Assembly: GCA_019695455.1 (NCBI GenBank)
Contig: JAEUAC010000175.1
Location: forward strand, 1 to 26,200
Source: Methylorubrum extorquens
GTDB lineage: Bacteria > Pseudomonadota > Alphaproteobacteria > Rhizobiales > Beijerinckiaceae
Direction of reading: 5' to 3'
Length of the DNA stretch: 26,200 nucleotides
Shown: positions 1-7,874 of the stretch, piece by piece
Layout of the letters: each line of letters starts with the position of its first letter
Numbering within the stretch: position 1 is the stretch's first letter
The notes under the pieces: model-generated
The model's input: only the letters and a program-made list of their open reading frames with translations
What the model was told of the DNA's origin: nothing
Database searches by the model: none
Translations under genes and position numbers: made by a program

Positions 1-1315
1 GGCCCGCGTTCTGCAGCACCAGGACGTCGTCCGGTCCGACGTCGAGGTCGGGATCGTCGATCCGCTCCGCCATGTCGGGGATCGAGGAGAAGACCACCGC
101 CCGGCCCTCGTGGACCAGGAGCGTCGGCGTCGCGGCCGAATGCTTGATGAGGGCGCCGCGGGGCGCGAGGTTGCCGCGCAGCACCGCCATGGCGCCGATC
201 GGCTTGATCGGGTCGGCGGGCGAGCGGATGACGGTCTGCCCCGGCACCTCCTCGGCCGCCGCCACGGCGTCGCGCAGCGTGCCGCCCGCGACCGTCGGGG
301 CGTCGAGGTCGAGGAGGTCGCCGAGCTCGCGCATCAGCTTCGGCATGCCGCCCGCGTGGTGGAAATGCTCCATGTAGTGGTCGCCGGACGGCTTCAGGTC
401 GACGAGGACCGGAACCTCGCGGCCGAGCTGGTCGAAGGCCTCGAGGTCGAGGTCGATGCCGACGCGGCGCGCCATGGCCGTCAGGTGGACGAGCCCGTTC
501 GTCGAGCCGCCGATCGCCTGCAGGACGACCTGCGCGTTGCGAAGGCTCGCCGCCGTGACGAGCGCGCTCGGGCGCGGGCCGCCGGTGCGCGCCATCTCGG
601 CCGCCCGTCGCCCGCTCGCCTCGGCGATGCGGATGCGCTCCGCATGGGGAGCCGGCACGGTGGCCGAGAGCGGCAGCGACAGGCCCATGGCCTCCGTGAT
701 GCAGGCCATCGTGGAGGCCGTGCCCATGACCATGCAGGTGCCGACGGAGGGCGCGAGCCGGCCGTTCACGACCTCGATCTCGACCTCGTCGATCTCGCCG
801 GCCCGATGCTGGCCCCAGAGGCGGCGGCAATACGTGCAGGCGCCCAGCACCTCGCCCTTGTGGTGGCCGACGACCATGGGACCGACCGGGATCACGATCG
901 TCGGCAGGTCGGCGGACGCCGCCGCCATGATCTGCGCCGGCAGCGTCTTGTCGCACCCTCCGATAACGATGACGGCGTCCATGGGCTGGGCGCGGATCAT
1001 CTCCTCCGTGTCCATGGCCATGAGGTTGCGCAGGTACATCGAGGTCGGATGCGCGAAGCTCTCGTGGATCGAGATGGTGGGGAAGACCATCGGCATGGCG
1101 CCGGCCAGCATGACGCCGCGCTTGGCGGCCTCGACGAGCTGCGGCACGTTCCCGTGGCAGGGGTTGTAGTCGGAATAGGTGTCCGTGATGCCGACGATCG
1201 GACGGTCGAGCGCGTCGTCCGTGTAGCCCATGGCCTTGATGAAGGCCTTGCGCAGGAAGAGCGAGAACCCGGCATCGCCGTAGCTCGTCAGTCCCTTTCG
1301 CAGCCCGCTCGCCAT
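1..1315 (-). CDS. IlvD/Edd-family dehydratase, probably sugar-acid dehydratase (C-terminus outside window)
   Basis: An iron-sulfur dehydratase that would convert a 2,3-dihydroxy acid, most likely an aldonic acid such as arabonate or xylonate, to a 2-keto-3-deoxy acid in the cytoplasm. The reading frame is open for 438 codons to the left edge. Family motifs are clear: TYSDYNPCHGN near residue 50, GGCDKTLPA at 119-127 and GTCMVMGTAS at 192-201. Cys53, Cys121 and Cys194 are the candidate cluster ligands. The ATG at 1315 follows a GGGAGGA site. I prefer a sugar-acid enzyme over biosynthetic IlvD because it is divergent from a sugar ABC transporter operon with an oxidoreductase and a GntR regulator, and because the SDYNPCHGN block resembles the sugar-acid branch. 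The exact substrate cannot be read from the sequence. Confidence 0.88.
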   Translation of the reverse strand, partial: MASGLRKGLTSYGDAGFSLFLRKAFIKAMGYTDDALDRPIVGITDTYSDYNPCHGNVPQLVEAAKRGVMLAGAMPMVFPTISIHESFAHPTSMYLRNLMAMDTEEMIRAQPMDAVIVIGGCDKTLPAQIMAAASADLPTIVIPVGPMVVGHHKGEVLGACTYCRRLWGQHRAGEIDEVEIEVVNGRLAPSVGTCMVMGTASTMACITEAMGLSLPLSATVPAPHAERIRIAEASGRRAAEMARTGGPRPSALVTAASLRNAQVVLQAIGGSTNGLVHLTAMARRVGIDLDLEAFDQLGREVPVLVDLKPSGDHYMEHFHHAGGMPKLMRELGDLLDLDAPTVAGGTLRDAVAAAEEVPGQTVIRSPADPIKPIGAMAVLRGNLAPRGALIKHSAATPTLLVHEGRAVVFSSIPDMAERIDDPDLDVGPDDVLVLQNAG

Positions 1316-1370
1316 GGTCGTCCTCCCGCCGGATCGGCCGGCTTTGCGGAGGTTGTTCGCCGTCGCGGGC

Positions 1371-1491
1371 GGATTGTCAATAAATCCCGGCCCTATCGAC
1401 GATCGGCCGGCGTGAGACCCCGCCGCACGCTCACGTTGGTCCTGGCGCCGTCTGCCCCGAGACGGGCATCCATCAGTATTATTGACAATCC
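1371..1491. promoter_or_regulatory. Divergent regulatory region with mirrored 13-bp sites
   Basis: GGATTGTCAATAA (1371-1383) and its exact reverse complement TTATTGACAATCC (1479-1491) lie about 108 bp apart between the divergent dehydratase and ABC operon. Each contains a small palindrome, ATTGTCAAT or ATTGACAAT, and both stand out as AT-rich in a GC-rich region. Each also contains TTGACA, a perfect -35 hexamer, pointing outward toward its own gene (1482-1487 on +, 1375-1380 on -); the matching -10 boxes are weak. The likely reading is one operator per promoter, overlapping the -35 box, for the GntR/FCD regulator at the end of the operon. Binding is inferred. Confidence 0.55.
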
Positions 1492-1542
1492 GATGCGCGT
1501 GCGATCCTGTCCGGCCAACGAGAAGGGCAAGGGGAGGACACC

Positions 1543-2823
1543 ATGACGAAGAGACTCGCAGGAGCGGTGCTCGGGCTGGCGTTCGCGGCCGCGGGGTCGG
1601 CCGGCGCCGCGGAGCCGAGCCAGATCACGATGTGGTCGAACTGGCCGGACGAGCCGGCGAAGCGCGACTGGGTGTCGGCGCGCGTCAAGGACTTCGAGGC
1701 CGCCAACAAGCAATGCACGGTGAAGCTGAGCTTCATCCCGAAGGCGGACATCTACACGCAGGCGAAGTCCGCCGTGCGCACGGGCCAGGCGCCCGACATC
1801 TTCTACATGGAGCCGGACCAGCCGGAATTCCTCGCCGGCGGCTTCCTGGAGCCGCTCGACGGCCACATCGATCTCGCCGGCCTCGAGGATTGGGCGAAGC
1901 CCGCCTGGACCTCGAAGGGCAAGGTCTACGGCCTGCCGGTCGAGGCCTATACGGTCGAGCTCTACTACAACAAGGATGCCGTGAAGAAGGTCGGCGTGGA
2001 CGTGCCCGCCTCCTTTCAGCTGAGCCAGGCGGGCTTCCTCGATCTCGTGAAGAAGGGCGCCGCGGCCGGCATCACGCCCGTCTCGCAGGGCGTGGGCGAC
2101 CGTCCCTTCCCGGGCGGCCTGCTCCTGTTCGAATCGCTGCTGCGCAAGCTCGGCCGGGAGGATTACGGCCGGCTGCTGTCGGGCGAGCTGTCCTACAAGG
2201 ACCCGCGGGTCGCGTCCGTGATGACGTGGTTCCGGGAGCTCGTGGACGCGGGCGCCTATCCGAAGAGCTTCGCGACGCTGAAGCTCGGCGAGTCGCACTA
2301 CTACTTCTACCAGAAGCCCGGCGCGCTCACCTTCCCGGATCCGAGCTGGTTCACGGGCCGCGCCTTCGCGCCGCCGGAGAGCGGCGGCATGCCGGCCGAC
2401 TTCCCGCTCGGCATCATGCAGTTCCCGGCCATGGACGAGGGGGCGTGCCCGACCTGCAAGACGCTCGCGGTCGCCGGCAGCTTCGTCATGTATTCGCGCG
2501 GCAAGAACAAGGATTGCGCCGGCGCGCTGCTCAAGTCCATGGCGACGGTCGACAACGGGACCAAGTGGATGGAGCAGGTCTCCCTCCAGACGGGCCTGAA
2601 GTCGGACCCCGCCAGGATCAAGTCGCCGCGCGAGGCGTATTTCGGCGAGCTGAACGCCCGCAACACGAACGTGAGCTACTTCTTCGGCACGCCACTGTTC
2701 CACTACCGGGCGAAGTGCGCGGAGACGTTCACGCAGGTCATGAACAACGCCTTCCCGGCCGGCCTGATCAGCGTCGGCGAGGCGGCGGACAAGATGGACG
2801 CCGCCTGCAGGAAGAGCAGCTGA
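1543..2823 (+). CDS. Sugar ABC transporter, extracellular solute-binding protein (family 1)
   Basis: Periplasmic binding protein that captures a sugar or sugar derivative and hands it to the permeases encoded next door. The 426-residue length fits family 1 binding proteins. The N-terminus is a Sec signal peptide: MTKR, then a hydrophobic stretch ending AGA before AEPSQITMWSNW, so cleavage is probably after residue 22 or 23. The opening beta strand ITMWSNWPDEP and the segment TGQAPDIFYMEPDQ near residue 82 are typical of this family. GGGGAGGA lies just before the ATG. It is the first gene of the operon and sits behind the mirrored operator region. The ligand cannot be named; the neighbouring sugar-acid dehydratase suggests an aldose, sugar acid or oligosaccharide. 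Confidence 0.9.
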   Translation: MTKRLAGAVLGLAFAAAGSAGAAEPSQITMWSNWPDEPAKRDWVSARVKDFEAANKQCTVKLSFIPKADIYTQAKSAVRTGQAPDIFYMEPDQPEFLAGGFLEPLDGHIDLAGLEDWAKPAWTSKGKVYGLPVEAYTVELYYNKDAVKKVGVDVPASFQLSQAGFLDLVKKGAAAGITPVSQGVGDRPFPGGLLLFESLLRKLGREDYGRLLSGELSYKDPRVASVMTWFRELVDAGAYPKSFATLKLGESHYYFYQKPGALTFPDPSWFTGRAFAPPESGGMPADFPLGIMQFPAMDEGACPTCKTLAVAGSFVMYSRGKNKDCAGALLKSMATVDNGTKWMEQVSLQTGLKSDPARIKSPREAYFGELNARNTNVSYFFGTPLFHYRAKCAETFTQVMNNAFPAGLISVGEAADKMDAACRKSS

Positions 2824-2847
2824 CGCCCGTGACCCGTCTCGCGCTCA

Positions 2848-2907
2848 TGCCGGCGCGGGCCGGCACCCCGGCTCCCGATCGCGCGCGGACCCCGGCCCTC
2901 GCCGGGG
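2848..2907 (+). other. Two tandem hairpins between binding-protein and permease genes
   Basis: In the 123-bp gap, TGCCGGC-GCGG-GCCGGCA (2848-2865) and CCCCGGC-CCTC-GCCGGGG (2890-2907) each form a perfect 7-bp stem with a 4-base loop. Neither is followed by a T run, so they are not classic terminators. Structures here are known in other ABC operons (malE-malF is the standard case) to protect the upstream message and keep binding protein more abundant than permease. That role is inferred here. Confidence 0.5.
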
Positions 2908-2946
2908 CGGGCGGGGAGGCGGGTGCGACCGGAGGGAGGCGGATCC

Positions 2947-3906
2947 GTGGCCTCGACGTCTAGTCTCGCGGCCGTCCCGGCGGCGCCGGCGGCGGAGCGC
3001 GCCGCGCCGCGCCGGATGACGGATCCGCGGCGGGCGAGCCTGCCCGTCCTCGCCGTGTTCCTGGTGCCGGCGCTCGCCGTCTATGCCGGGCTCACGGCCT
3101 ATCCGGCCTTCCGGACGATCTACGACAGCTTCTTCACCATCGAGGGAATGGAGCGCGTGCCCGTGGGTCTCGCGAACTATCGCGAGCTCCTCGGCGACGA
3201 GACCTTCTGGGTCGCGGTCCGCAACACCTTCGTGTGGGCCTTCGTGGCGCCGATCCTCGACGTCGCGACGGGCCTCCTCCTCGCGCTCGCGCTCTATGCC
3301 GGCGTGCCCTTCGCGCGCTTCTTCCGCATCGCCTGGTTCACGCCGGTGCTGCTCTCCTACGTGGTCGTCGCGATCCTCTGGATGTGGCTCTACAACTACG
3401 ATTGGGGGGTCGTGAACGTGGCGCTGCGGGCGGTCGGGCTCGACGGCCTCACGCGCTCCTGGCTCGGCGACCCGAACACGGCGCTCGCCGCCGTGATCGT
3501 GACGCATGCCTGGAAATGGGCCGGCTTCAACATGGTCGTGTGCCTCGCGGCCATCCATTCGCTGCCGTCGGAGGTGCTGGAGGCGTCGGAGCTCGACAAT
3601 TGCGGCTGGGGGGCGAAGCTCGTCCACATCATCGTGCCGATGCTGCGGCCGACGCTCCTGAACCTCTACGTGCTCGCCTTCATCGGCAAGATGAAGGTGT
3701 TCGACCTCGTCTGGATCATGACGGGCGGCGGCCCGCTCTGGGCCACCGAGACCGTGTCGACCTACGTCTACAAGCGCGCCTTCAACTGGAACACGTTCGA
3801 CCTCGGCTACCCGTCGGCGATCGCGGCCGTGTGGTTCGGCGTCGTCTGCGCGGCGGTGCTGCTGTTGAACCGCGTGTTCAAGTCCAAGGAACGGCTGGAA
3901 TACTGA
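2947..3906 (+). CDS. Sugar ABC transporter permease, MalF/UgpA type
   Basis: Inner-membrane permease, 319 residues from the chosen start, with about six hydrophobic segments beginning at LPVLAVFLVPALAVYAGL near residue 33. The coupling (EAA) loop reads EASELDNCGWGAKLVHIIVP, with the usual Glu-Ala start and a Pro at its end; the common Asp-Gly pair is Asp-Asn here. GTG at 2947 is preferred because GGAGGGAGG lies 7 bases upstream; an in-frame GTG at 2923 would add eight residues but has no comparable ribosome site. The stop codon overlaps the ATG of the second permease by one base (TGATG), so the two are translationally coupled and form the membrane heterodimer of the importer. Confidence 0.9.
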   Translation: MASTSSLAAVPAAPAAERAAPRRMTDPRRASLPVLAVFLVPALAVYAGLTAYPAFRTIYDSFFTIEGMERVPVGLANYRELLGDETFWVAVRNTFVWAFVAPILDVATGLLLALALYAGVPFARFFRIAWFTPVLLSYVVVAILWMWLYNYDWGVVNVALRAVGLDGLTRSWLGDPNTALAAVIVTHAWKWAGFNMVVCLAAIHSLPSEVLEASELDNCGWGAKLVHIIVPMLRPTLLNLYVLAFIGKMKVFDLVWIMTGGGPLWATETVSTYVYKRAFNWNTFDLGYPSAIAAVWFGVVCAAVLLLNRVFKSKERLEY

Positions 3907-4769
3907 TGGCCGCAGCAATCGCCCGCCCGGCGCCGTCGCGCTCGCCGCTGCCCCGCCTCTTCGGACGCGGCGGACTCGCGCTCGTGATCGGGGCGTACAC
4001 GGTCTACACGCTCGGGCCGTTCCTGTGGCTCGCCACCATGTCGGTGCGGACCACGGGCGAGATCTCGGCCGATCACTACGCCTGGCCGCGGCCGTTCCAC
4101 TGGGAGCAGTTCCGGGTCGCCTGGGTCGATTCCGACTTCGCGACCTATTTCTGGAACTCGACCATCGTGGTCGTGACGGCGGTGGCCGTGGTGACGCTGG
4201 TCGGCGCGGCGGCCGCGCACGCGCTCGCCCGCTACCGCTTCGCCGGCAACCGGCTCGTCTACGGCATCCTGTTCTCGTCGATCATCTTCCCGCCGCAGAT
4301 CACCCTGATCTCGCTCTACCAGATCCTGGTCGACTACAACCTCTACAACAGCCTCGTCGGCCTGACGCTGGTCTACATCTCGCTGCAGCTGCCGCTCACG
4401 GTGTACCTCCTGGAGGGGTTCTTCGCCCGCATCCCGCAGGACCTGTTCGATGCCGCCAAGATGGACGGCTACGGCGACCTCGAGATCTTCCGGCGCATCG
4501 TCCTGCCGATCGGCATGCCGGCCATCGCGACGACGCTCATCCTGAACTTCATCCAGCTCTGGAACGAGTTCCTGTTCGCGGTCGTGCTCATCACCGATCC
4601 CGAGAAGCGCACCCTGCCGATCGGCATCCGAGCCTTCATGGGTGACCATTTCCAGGACATCGGCATGATCGCGGCCGGCGTGATGATCTCCGTCGTGCCC
4701 GTCATCCTCGCCTACGCGTTCTTCTCCGAGAAGCTCATCCGCGGGATGACGGCCGGGGCCGTGAAGTGA
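3906..4769 (+). CDS. Sugar ABC transporter permease, MalG/UgpE type
   Basis: Second inner-membrane permease of the importer, 287 residues. The start is fixed by the TGATG overlap with the preceding gene; the frame stays open upstream but that part is a shadow of the first permease. Features include a first membrane span around residues 25-43 (GLALVIGAYTVYTLGPFLW), a periplasmic segment of the MalG type (SADHYAWPRPFHWEQF), the IIFPPQITLISLYQI block and the coupling loop DAAKMDGYGDLEIFRRIVLP near residue 180, the canonical EAA form with Asp-Gly. The C-terminus (EKLIRGMTAGAVK) is the usual MalG-like ending. It is followed by a palindromic repeat element before the ATPase gene. Confidence 0.92.
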   Translation: MAAAIARPAPSRSPLPRLFGRGGLALVIGAYTVYTLGPFLWLATMSVRTTGEISADHYAWPRPFHWEQFRVAWVDSDFATYFWNSTIVVVTAVAVVTLVGAAAAHALARYRFAGNRLVYGILFSSIIFPPQITLISLYQILVDYNLYNSLVGLTLVYISLQLPLTVYLLEGFFARIPQDLFDAAKMDGYGDLEIFRRIVLPIGMPAIATTLILNFIQLWNEFLFAVVLITDPEKRTLPIGIRAFMGDHFQDIGMIAAGVMISVVPVILAYAFFSEKLIRGMTAGAVK

Positions 4770-4797
4770 CGTCGGCTGCCCGCACGCTCCTTCCCAT

Positions 4798-4876
4798 CGT
4801 CATGCCGGGGAGAGCCCGGAGGGCTCGTCCCGCAGCACGCACGACCGTCCCGCGTGCCGCGGGACGCGGCATGACG
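4798..4876. repeat. Palindromic repeat element, intergenic copy (79 bp)
   Basis: Perfect 10-bp terminal inverted repeats CGTCATGCCG (4798-4807) and CGGCATGACG (4867-4876) enclose a small hairpin AGCCC-GGA-GGGCT (4813-4825) and a longer stem, CGTCCCGCAGCACGC (4826-4840) against GCGTGCCGCGGGACG (4852-4866), with one mismatch in 15. The first 51 bases match the copy inside the E2 gene at 43 positions without gaps. It lies between the second permease and the ATPase, so it would be transcribed and could fold in the operon mRNA. It encodes nothing recognisable. Confidence 0.8.
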
Positions 4877-4917
4877 GGCCATGGTGCCGTAGGGCGCCTC
4901 AGCGACAAGGGTACCTG

Positions 4918-6042
4918 ATGGCCGTCGTCCAGCTCGACAGGATCTGCAAGCGCTACGGGGGCGGCGGGCCGCCGGCGGTCGACGACGTCGACGTCACGAT
5001 CGGCGACGGAGAGTTCATGGTCCTGCTCGGGCCGTCGGGCTGCGGCAAGTCGACGACGCTGCGCATGATCGCGGGGCTCGAGACCATCTCGTCCGGCACG
5101 CTCTCGATCGACGGGCGCGTCGTCAACGAGGTGCCGGCGAAGGACCGCGACATCGCCATGGTGTTCCAGTCCTACGCGCTCTACCCGCACATGACGGTGG
5201 CCGAGAACCTGTCCTTCGGCCTGCGCCGCCGCAAGACGCCCGCGCCCGAGATCGAGCGGCGGGTGCGCGAGGTCGCCGAGATCCTGGGCCTCGCGCCCTA
5301 TCTCGCCCGCAAGCCGCACGCGCTGTCCGGCGGCCAGCGCCAGCGCGTCGCGCTCGGCCGCGCCATGGTGCGCGAGCCGATGGTGTTCCTCTTCGACGAG
5401 CCGCTGTCGAACCTCGACGCGGCGCTGCGCGTGAACACCCGCAACGAGCTCATCAAGCAGCATCGCCGGCTGGGCTCGACCATGATCTACGTCACGCACG
5501 ATCAGGTCGAGGCGATGACCATGGGCACGCGCATCTGCGTCATGAACGGGGGCCGCGTCGCCCAGGTGGGCGCGCCGCTCGACGTCTACTGGAACCCGGC
5601 GGACACCTTCGTGGCGCGCTTCCTCGGCTCGCCGCCCATGAACCTCTTCGCGGCGACCCTCGCCGAGCCCGGCCGGGTCGAGGCCGGGGGCCTGCGGTCG
5701 CGGCTGACGCGCTGGCGGCCGGACGCGCTGGCGCCGGTCGTCGGGCGCGACGTGATGGTCGGCGTGCGGGCGGAGGACCTGTCGCTCGACCGGGAGGCGG
5801 CCGGCCCCGAGGCGGGATCCGTCGCGGGCCGCGTCTTCGCCGTCGAGCCGCTCGGGGCCGAGACGCTGGTCTCCGTCGAGCTCGAGCGGGGCGTCGAGTG
5901 CACGGCGCGCCTGTCGCGCGGCGTGCAGGCCCGCATCGGCGAGGCGATCGAGCTCTTCTTTCCGCCGACCGCGACCTTCCTGTTCGACGCGGCCACGACC
6001 AGGGCGGTGCCGGCGAGCGCGCCGCTGGGAGCCGTGCATTGA
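4918..6042 (+). CDS. Sugar ABC transporter ATP-binding protein (MalK/UgpC family)
   Basis: The 374-residue ATPase that powers the importer at the cytoplasmic face of the membrane. Motifs are intact and in order: Walker A GPSGCGKST (38-46), Q-loop Gln84 in VFQSYALYPH, signature LSGGQ (136-140), Walker B VFLFDE (156-161) and switch His194 in THDQ. The segment after about residue 240, beginning PPMNLF, is the TOBE-type regulatory domain seen in MalK and UgpC. The ATG at 4918 gives a standard MalK N-terminus. The stop codon overlaps the TTG start of the next gene by four bases. The 148-bp gap upstream holds the palindromic element, an unusual interruption in an otherwise tightly packed operon. 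Confidence 0.95.
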   Translation: MAVVQLDRICKRYGGGGPPAVDDVDVTIGDGEFMVLLGPSGCGKSTTLRMIAGLETISSGTLSIDGRVVNEVPAKDRDIAMVFQSYALYPHMTVAENLSFGLRRRKTPAPEIERRVREVAEILGLAPYLARKPHALSGGQRQRVALGRAMVREPMVFLFDEPLSNLDAALRVNTRNELIKQHRRLGSTMIYVTHDQVEAMTMGTRICVMNGGRVAQVGAPLDVYWNPADTFVARFLGSPPMNLFAATLAEPGRVEAGGLRSRLTRWRPDALAPVVGRDVMVGVRAEDLSLDREAAGPEAGSVAGRVFAVEPLGAETLVSVELERGVECTARLSRGVQARIGEAIELFFPPTATFLFDAATTRAVPASAPLGAVH

Positions 6043-7040
6043 CGCTGCGGGTCGGTCTTGTCGGGGCCGGCTGGGTCACGCAGCACCATCTCGCCGGCTG
6101 GGCGACGCTCGGCGAGCGCGCGCGCGTCGTGGCCGTGGCGGACCCGTCCGAGGCCGCCCGCGAGGCCCGGGCCGCCTCCTTCGGCATCCCGGGCCGCTTC
6201 GCGGACGCCGCCGCCATGATGGCGGCGGGCGGCCTCGACGCGATCGACGTCGCGGCGCCCCGGGCCGCGCATGCGGACCTCGTCCGGCTCGCGGCCTCGC
6301 ACGGCCTGCCCGTGCTCTGCCAGAAGCCGCTCGCCCCGACGCTCCCGGAGGCCGAGGCCCTGGTGGCCGAGCTCGGCGGGCGCGTGCGCCTGATGGTGCA
6401 CGAGAACTGGCGCTTCCGGGCCTATTACCGGCAGGCGGCCGCCTGGCTCCGGGAGGGGCTGATCGGCCGGCCCTTCGCGGCCCGCCTCTCCCTGGTCACG
6501 AGCGGCACCGTCCCGGATGCGGCCGGCCGCCACCCCGCGCTCGACCGGCAGCCGTTCATGCGCGGCGAGGCCCGCATGCTGGTCGCCGAGGTCCTGATCC
6601 ACCAGTTGGACACCCTGCGCATGCTGCTCGGCCCCTTGCGGGTCGTGGCCTGCCGCATGAGCCGCACCTGCCCCGACATGCTCGGCGAGGACACGGCCGT
6701 GATCGGCCTGGAGGGGCCCGACGGGCTCGGCGTTCAGGTCTTCGCGAGTTTCGCGGCCCATGGCGCGCCGCCGGCGGCCGGCGACACGCTCGAGATCCTG
6801 GGACCGGCGGGGGCGATCCGGCTCGACGGGGACGCGCTGACGCTCGCCGGCGCGGCGCCGCGCACGGAGCGCTTCGACCTCGGCGCCTGCTATGCCGGCT
6901 CCTACGCGGCGACGATCGGGCATTTCGTCGATCGCCTCGCGGACGGCCTCCCGTTCGAGACCGATCCGGCCGACAACCTCGAGACCCTGCGGCTCGTCGA
7001 GGATTGCTACCGGCTCGCGGGCCGGGACGACGCGCGGTGA
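6039..7040 (+). CDS. GFO/IDH/MocA-family NAD(P)-dependent oxidoreductase
   Basis: Predicted cytoplasmic dehydrogenase of 333 residues acting on a sugar or sugar acid. The N-terminal Rossmann fold shows GLVGAGWV (residues 6-13) and an acidic end to the second strand (VVAVADPSEAA). The usual EKP motif appears as QKP in LCQKPLA, a substitution at a conserved place. The second half has the family pattern, with GEVLIHQLDTLRMLLGP-like residues (written AEVLIHQLDTLRML in this protein) near the catalytic His. TTG at 6039 is chosen: it overlaps the ATPase stop (TTGA), GGGAG lies 7 bases upstream, and the Rossmann motif starts at the right distance. It is probably an early oxidation step for the imported substrate. 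The last bases overlap the GTG of the regulator. Confidence 0.85.
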   Translation: MTLRVGLVGAGWVTQHHLAGWATLGERARVVAVADPSEAAREARAASFGIPGRFADAAAMMAAGGLDAIDVAAPRAAHADLVRLAASHGLPVLCQKPLAPTLPEAEALVAELGGRVRLMVHENWRFRAYYRQAAAWLREGLIGRPFAARLSLVTSGTVPDAAGRHPALDRQPFMRGEARMLVAEVLIHQLDTLRMLLGPLRVVACRMSRTCPDMLGEDTAVIGLEGPDGLGVQVFASFAAHGAPPAAGDTLEILGPAGAIRLDGDALTLAGAAPRTERFDLGACYAGSYAATIGHFVDRLADGLPFETDPADNLETLRLVEDCYRLAGRDDAR

Positions 7041-7753
7041 GCCCGGCCCCGACGCCGCTCCGCCGGGCGGGCGTCGAGGAGATCGTGGCGCGCCTGGAGG
7101 AGGAGATCATCTTCGGCCGCCTCGCGCCCGGCGCCCGGCTGACCGAGGACACCCTGATGGCGCGCTTCGGCGCGTCGCGGCACTTCATCCGGCAGGCGCT
7201 GGTCGAGGTGGAGCGTCGCGGCATCGTCCGGCGCGAGAAGAACGTCGGCGCGACCGTGCGCAGCTACACGGCCGAGGAGGCGCGCCAGATCTACGAGGTG
7301 CGCGAGATGCTGACGCGCCAGGCCGTGCTCATGATGGCGCTGCCGGCCGAGCCGGCGCTGCTCGCCGAGCTCAGGGCCTGCCAGGAGCGCTATCGCGGCC
7401 AGGCCGAGCGCGGCGACCTGCGGGCGGCGCACGAGGCGAACGACGCGTTCCACGTCACGCTCTTCGGCGCCTGCGGCAACCCGTACCTGGTCGCGACGCT
7501 CGCCGACTACATGAACCTGACCCTGCCCATGCGGGCGAAGAACCTCGCCGACCGGGACGGGCTCGCGCTCTCCATCAGCCAGCACGACCTCATGCTCGAC
7601 CTGATGGCCGGCCGCGACCGGTGGGCGCTCGCCCAGCTCTGCGTGGATCACATGGCCGCGAGCAAGGCCGACTACCTCGCCCGGATCGAGGCGCGGGCGG
7701 GCGCCGCGCCCGACGAGGACGGACCGGCCGCGCGGGGCCGCCGCTCCGCCTGA
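7037..7753 (+). CDS. GntR-family transcriptional regulator, FadR/FCD subgroup
   Basis: A 238-residue DNA-binding protein. Residues about 13-75 form the winged helix of GntR proteins (EEEIIFGRLAPGARLTEDTLMARFGASRHFIRQAL), and about 85-215 the helical FCD ligand domain. Asp136, His139, His183 and His205 match the metal-binding set of FCD domains, so the effector is probably a carboxylate held through a metal, consistent with a sugar acid. The start is GTG at 7037, overlapping the stop of the oxidoreductase (GTGA), so it is coupled to the operon and would feed back on it. The most likely targets are the mirrored sites at 1371-1491. It is also 121 bp upstream of the branched-chain dehydrogenase genes, but lies in the same direction and its coupling points to the sugar operon. 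Confidence 0.88.
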   Translation: MSPAPTPLRRAGVEEIVARLEEEIIFGRLAPGARLTEDTLMARFGASRHFIRQALVEVERRGIVRREKNVGATVRSYTAEEARQIYEVREMLTRQAVLMMALPAEPALLAELRACQERYRGQAERGDLRAAHEANDAFHVTLFGACGNPYLVATLADYMNLTLPMRAKNLADRDGLALSISQHDLMLDLMAGRDRWALAQLCVDHMAASKADYLARIEARAGAAPDEDGPAARGRRSA

Positions 7754-7874
7754 GCGGGCGCGACCGGCGGCCAGGATGTCGCGCGCCCTTGAACCCGCGG
7801 CCAAACGGGGCGACACCCGCGGCGCGGATCCGGCGGCGAGGCGCGCCGTGGGTCCTCCGGGCCAGGCACGCGCG

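Noticed and set aside
1..1315. Biosynthetic dihydroxyacid dehydratase (ilvD) for branched-chain amino acids
   Set aside because: Divergence from a sugar ABC operon with GntR and GFO/IDH/MocA genes and the SDYNPCHGN-type motif favour the sugar-acid branch; not excluded absolutely.
2923..2946. Earlier GTG start for the first permease
   Set aside because: The GTG at 2947 has GGAGGGAGG at the right distance, while the one at 2923 does not.
7754..7874. Weak dyad TGTCGC/GCGACA (7777-7782, 7810-7815) as an operator for the dehydrogenase operon
   Set aside because: A 6-bp GC-rich match over a 27-base gap is expected by chance in such sequence.
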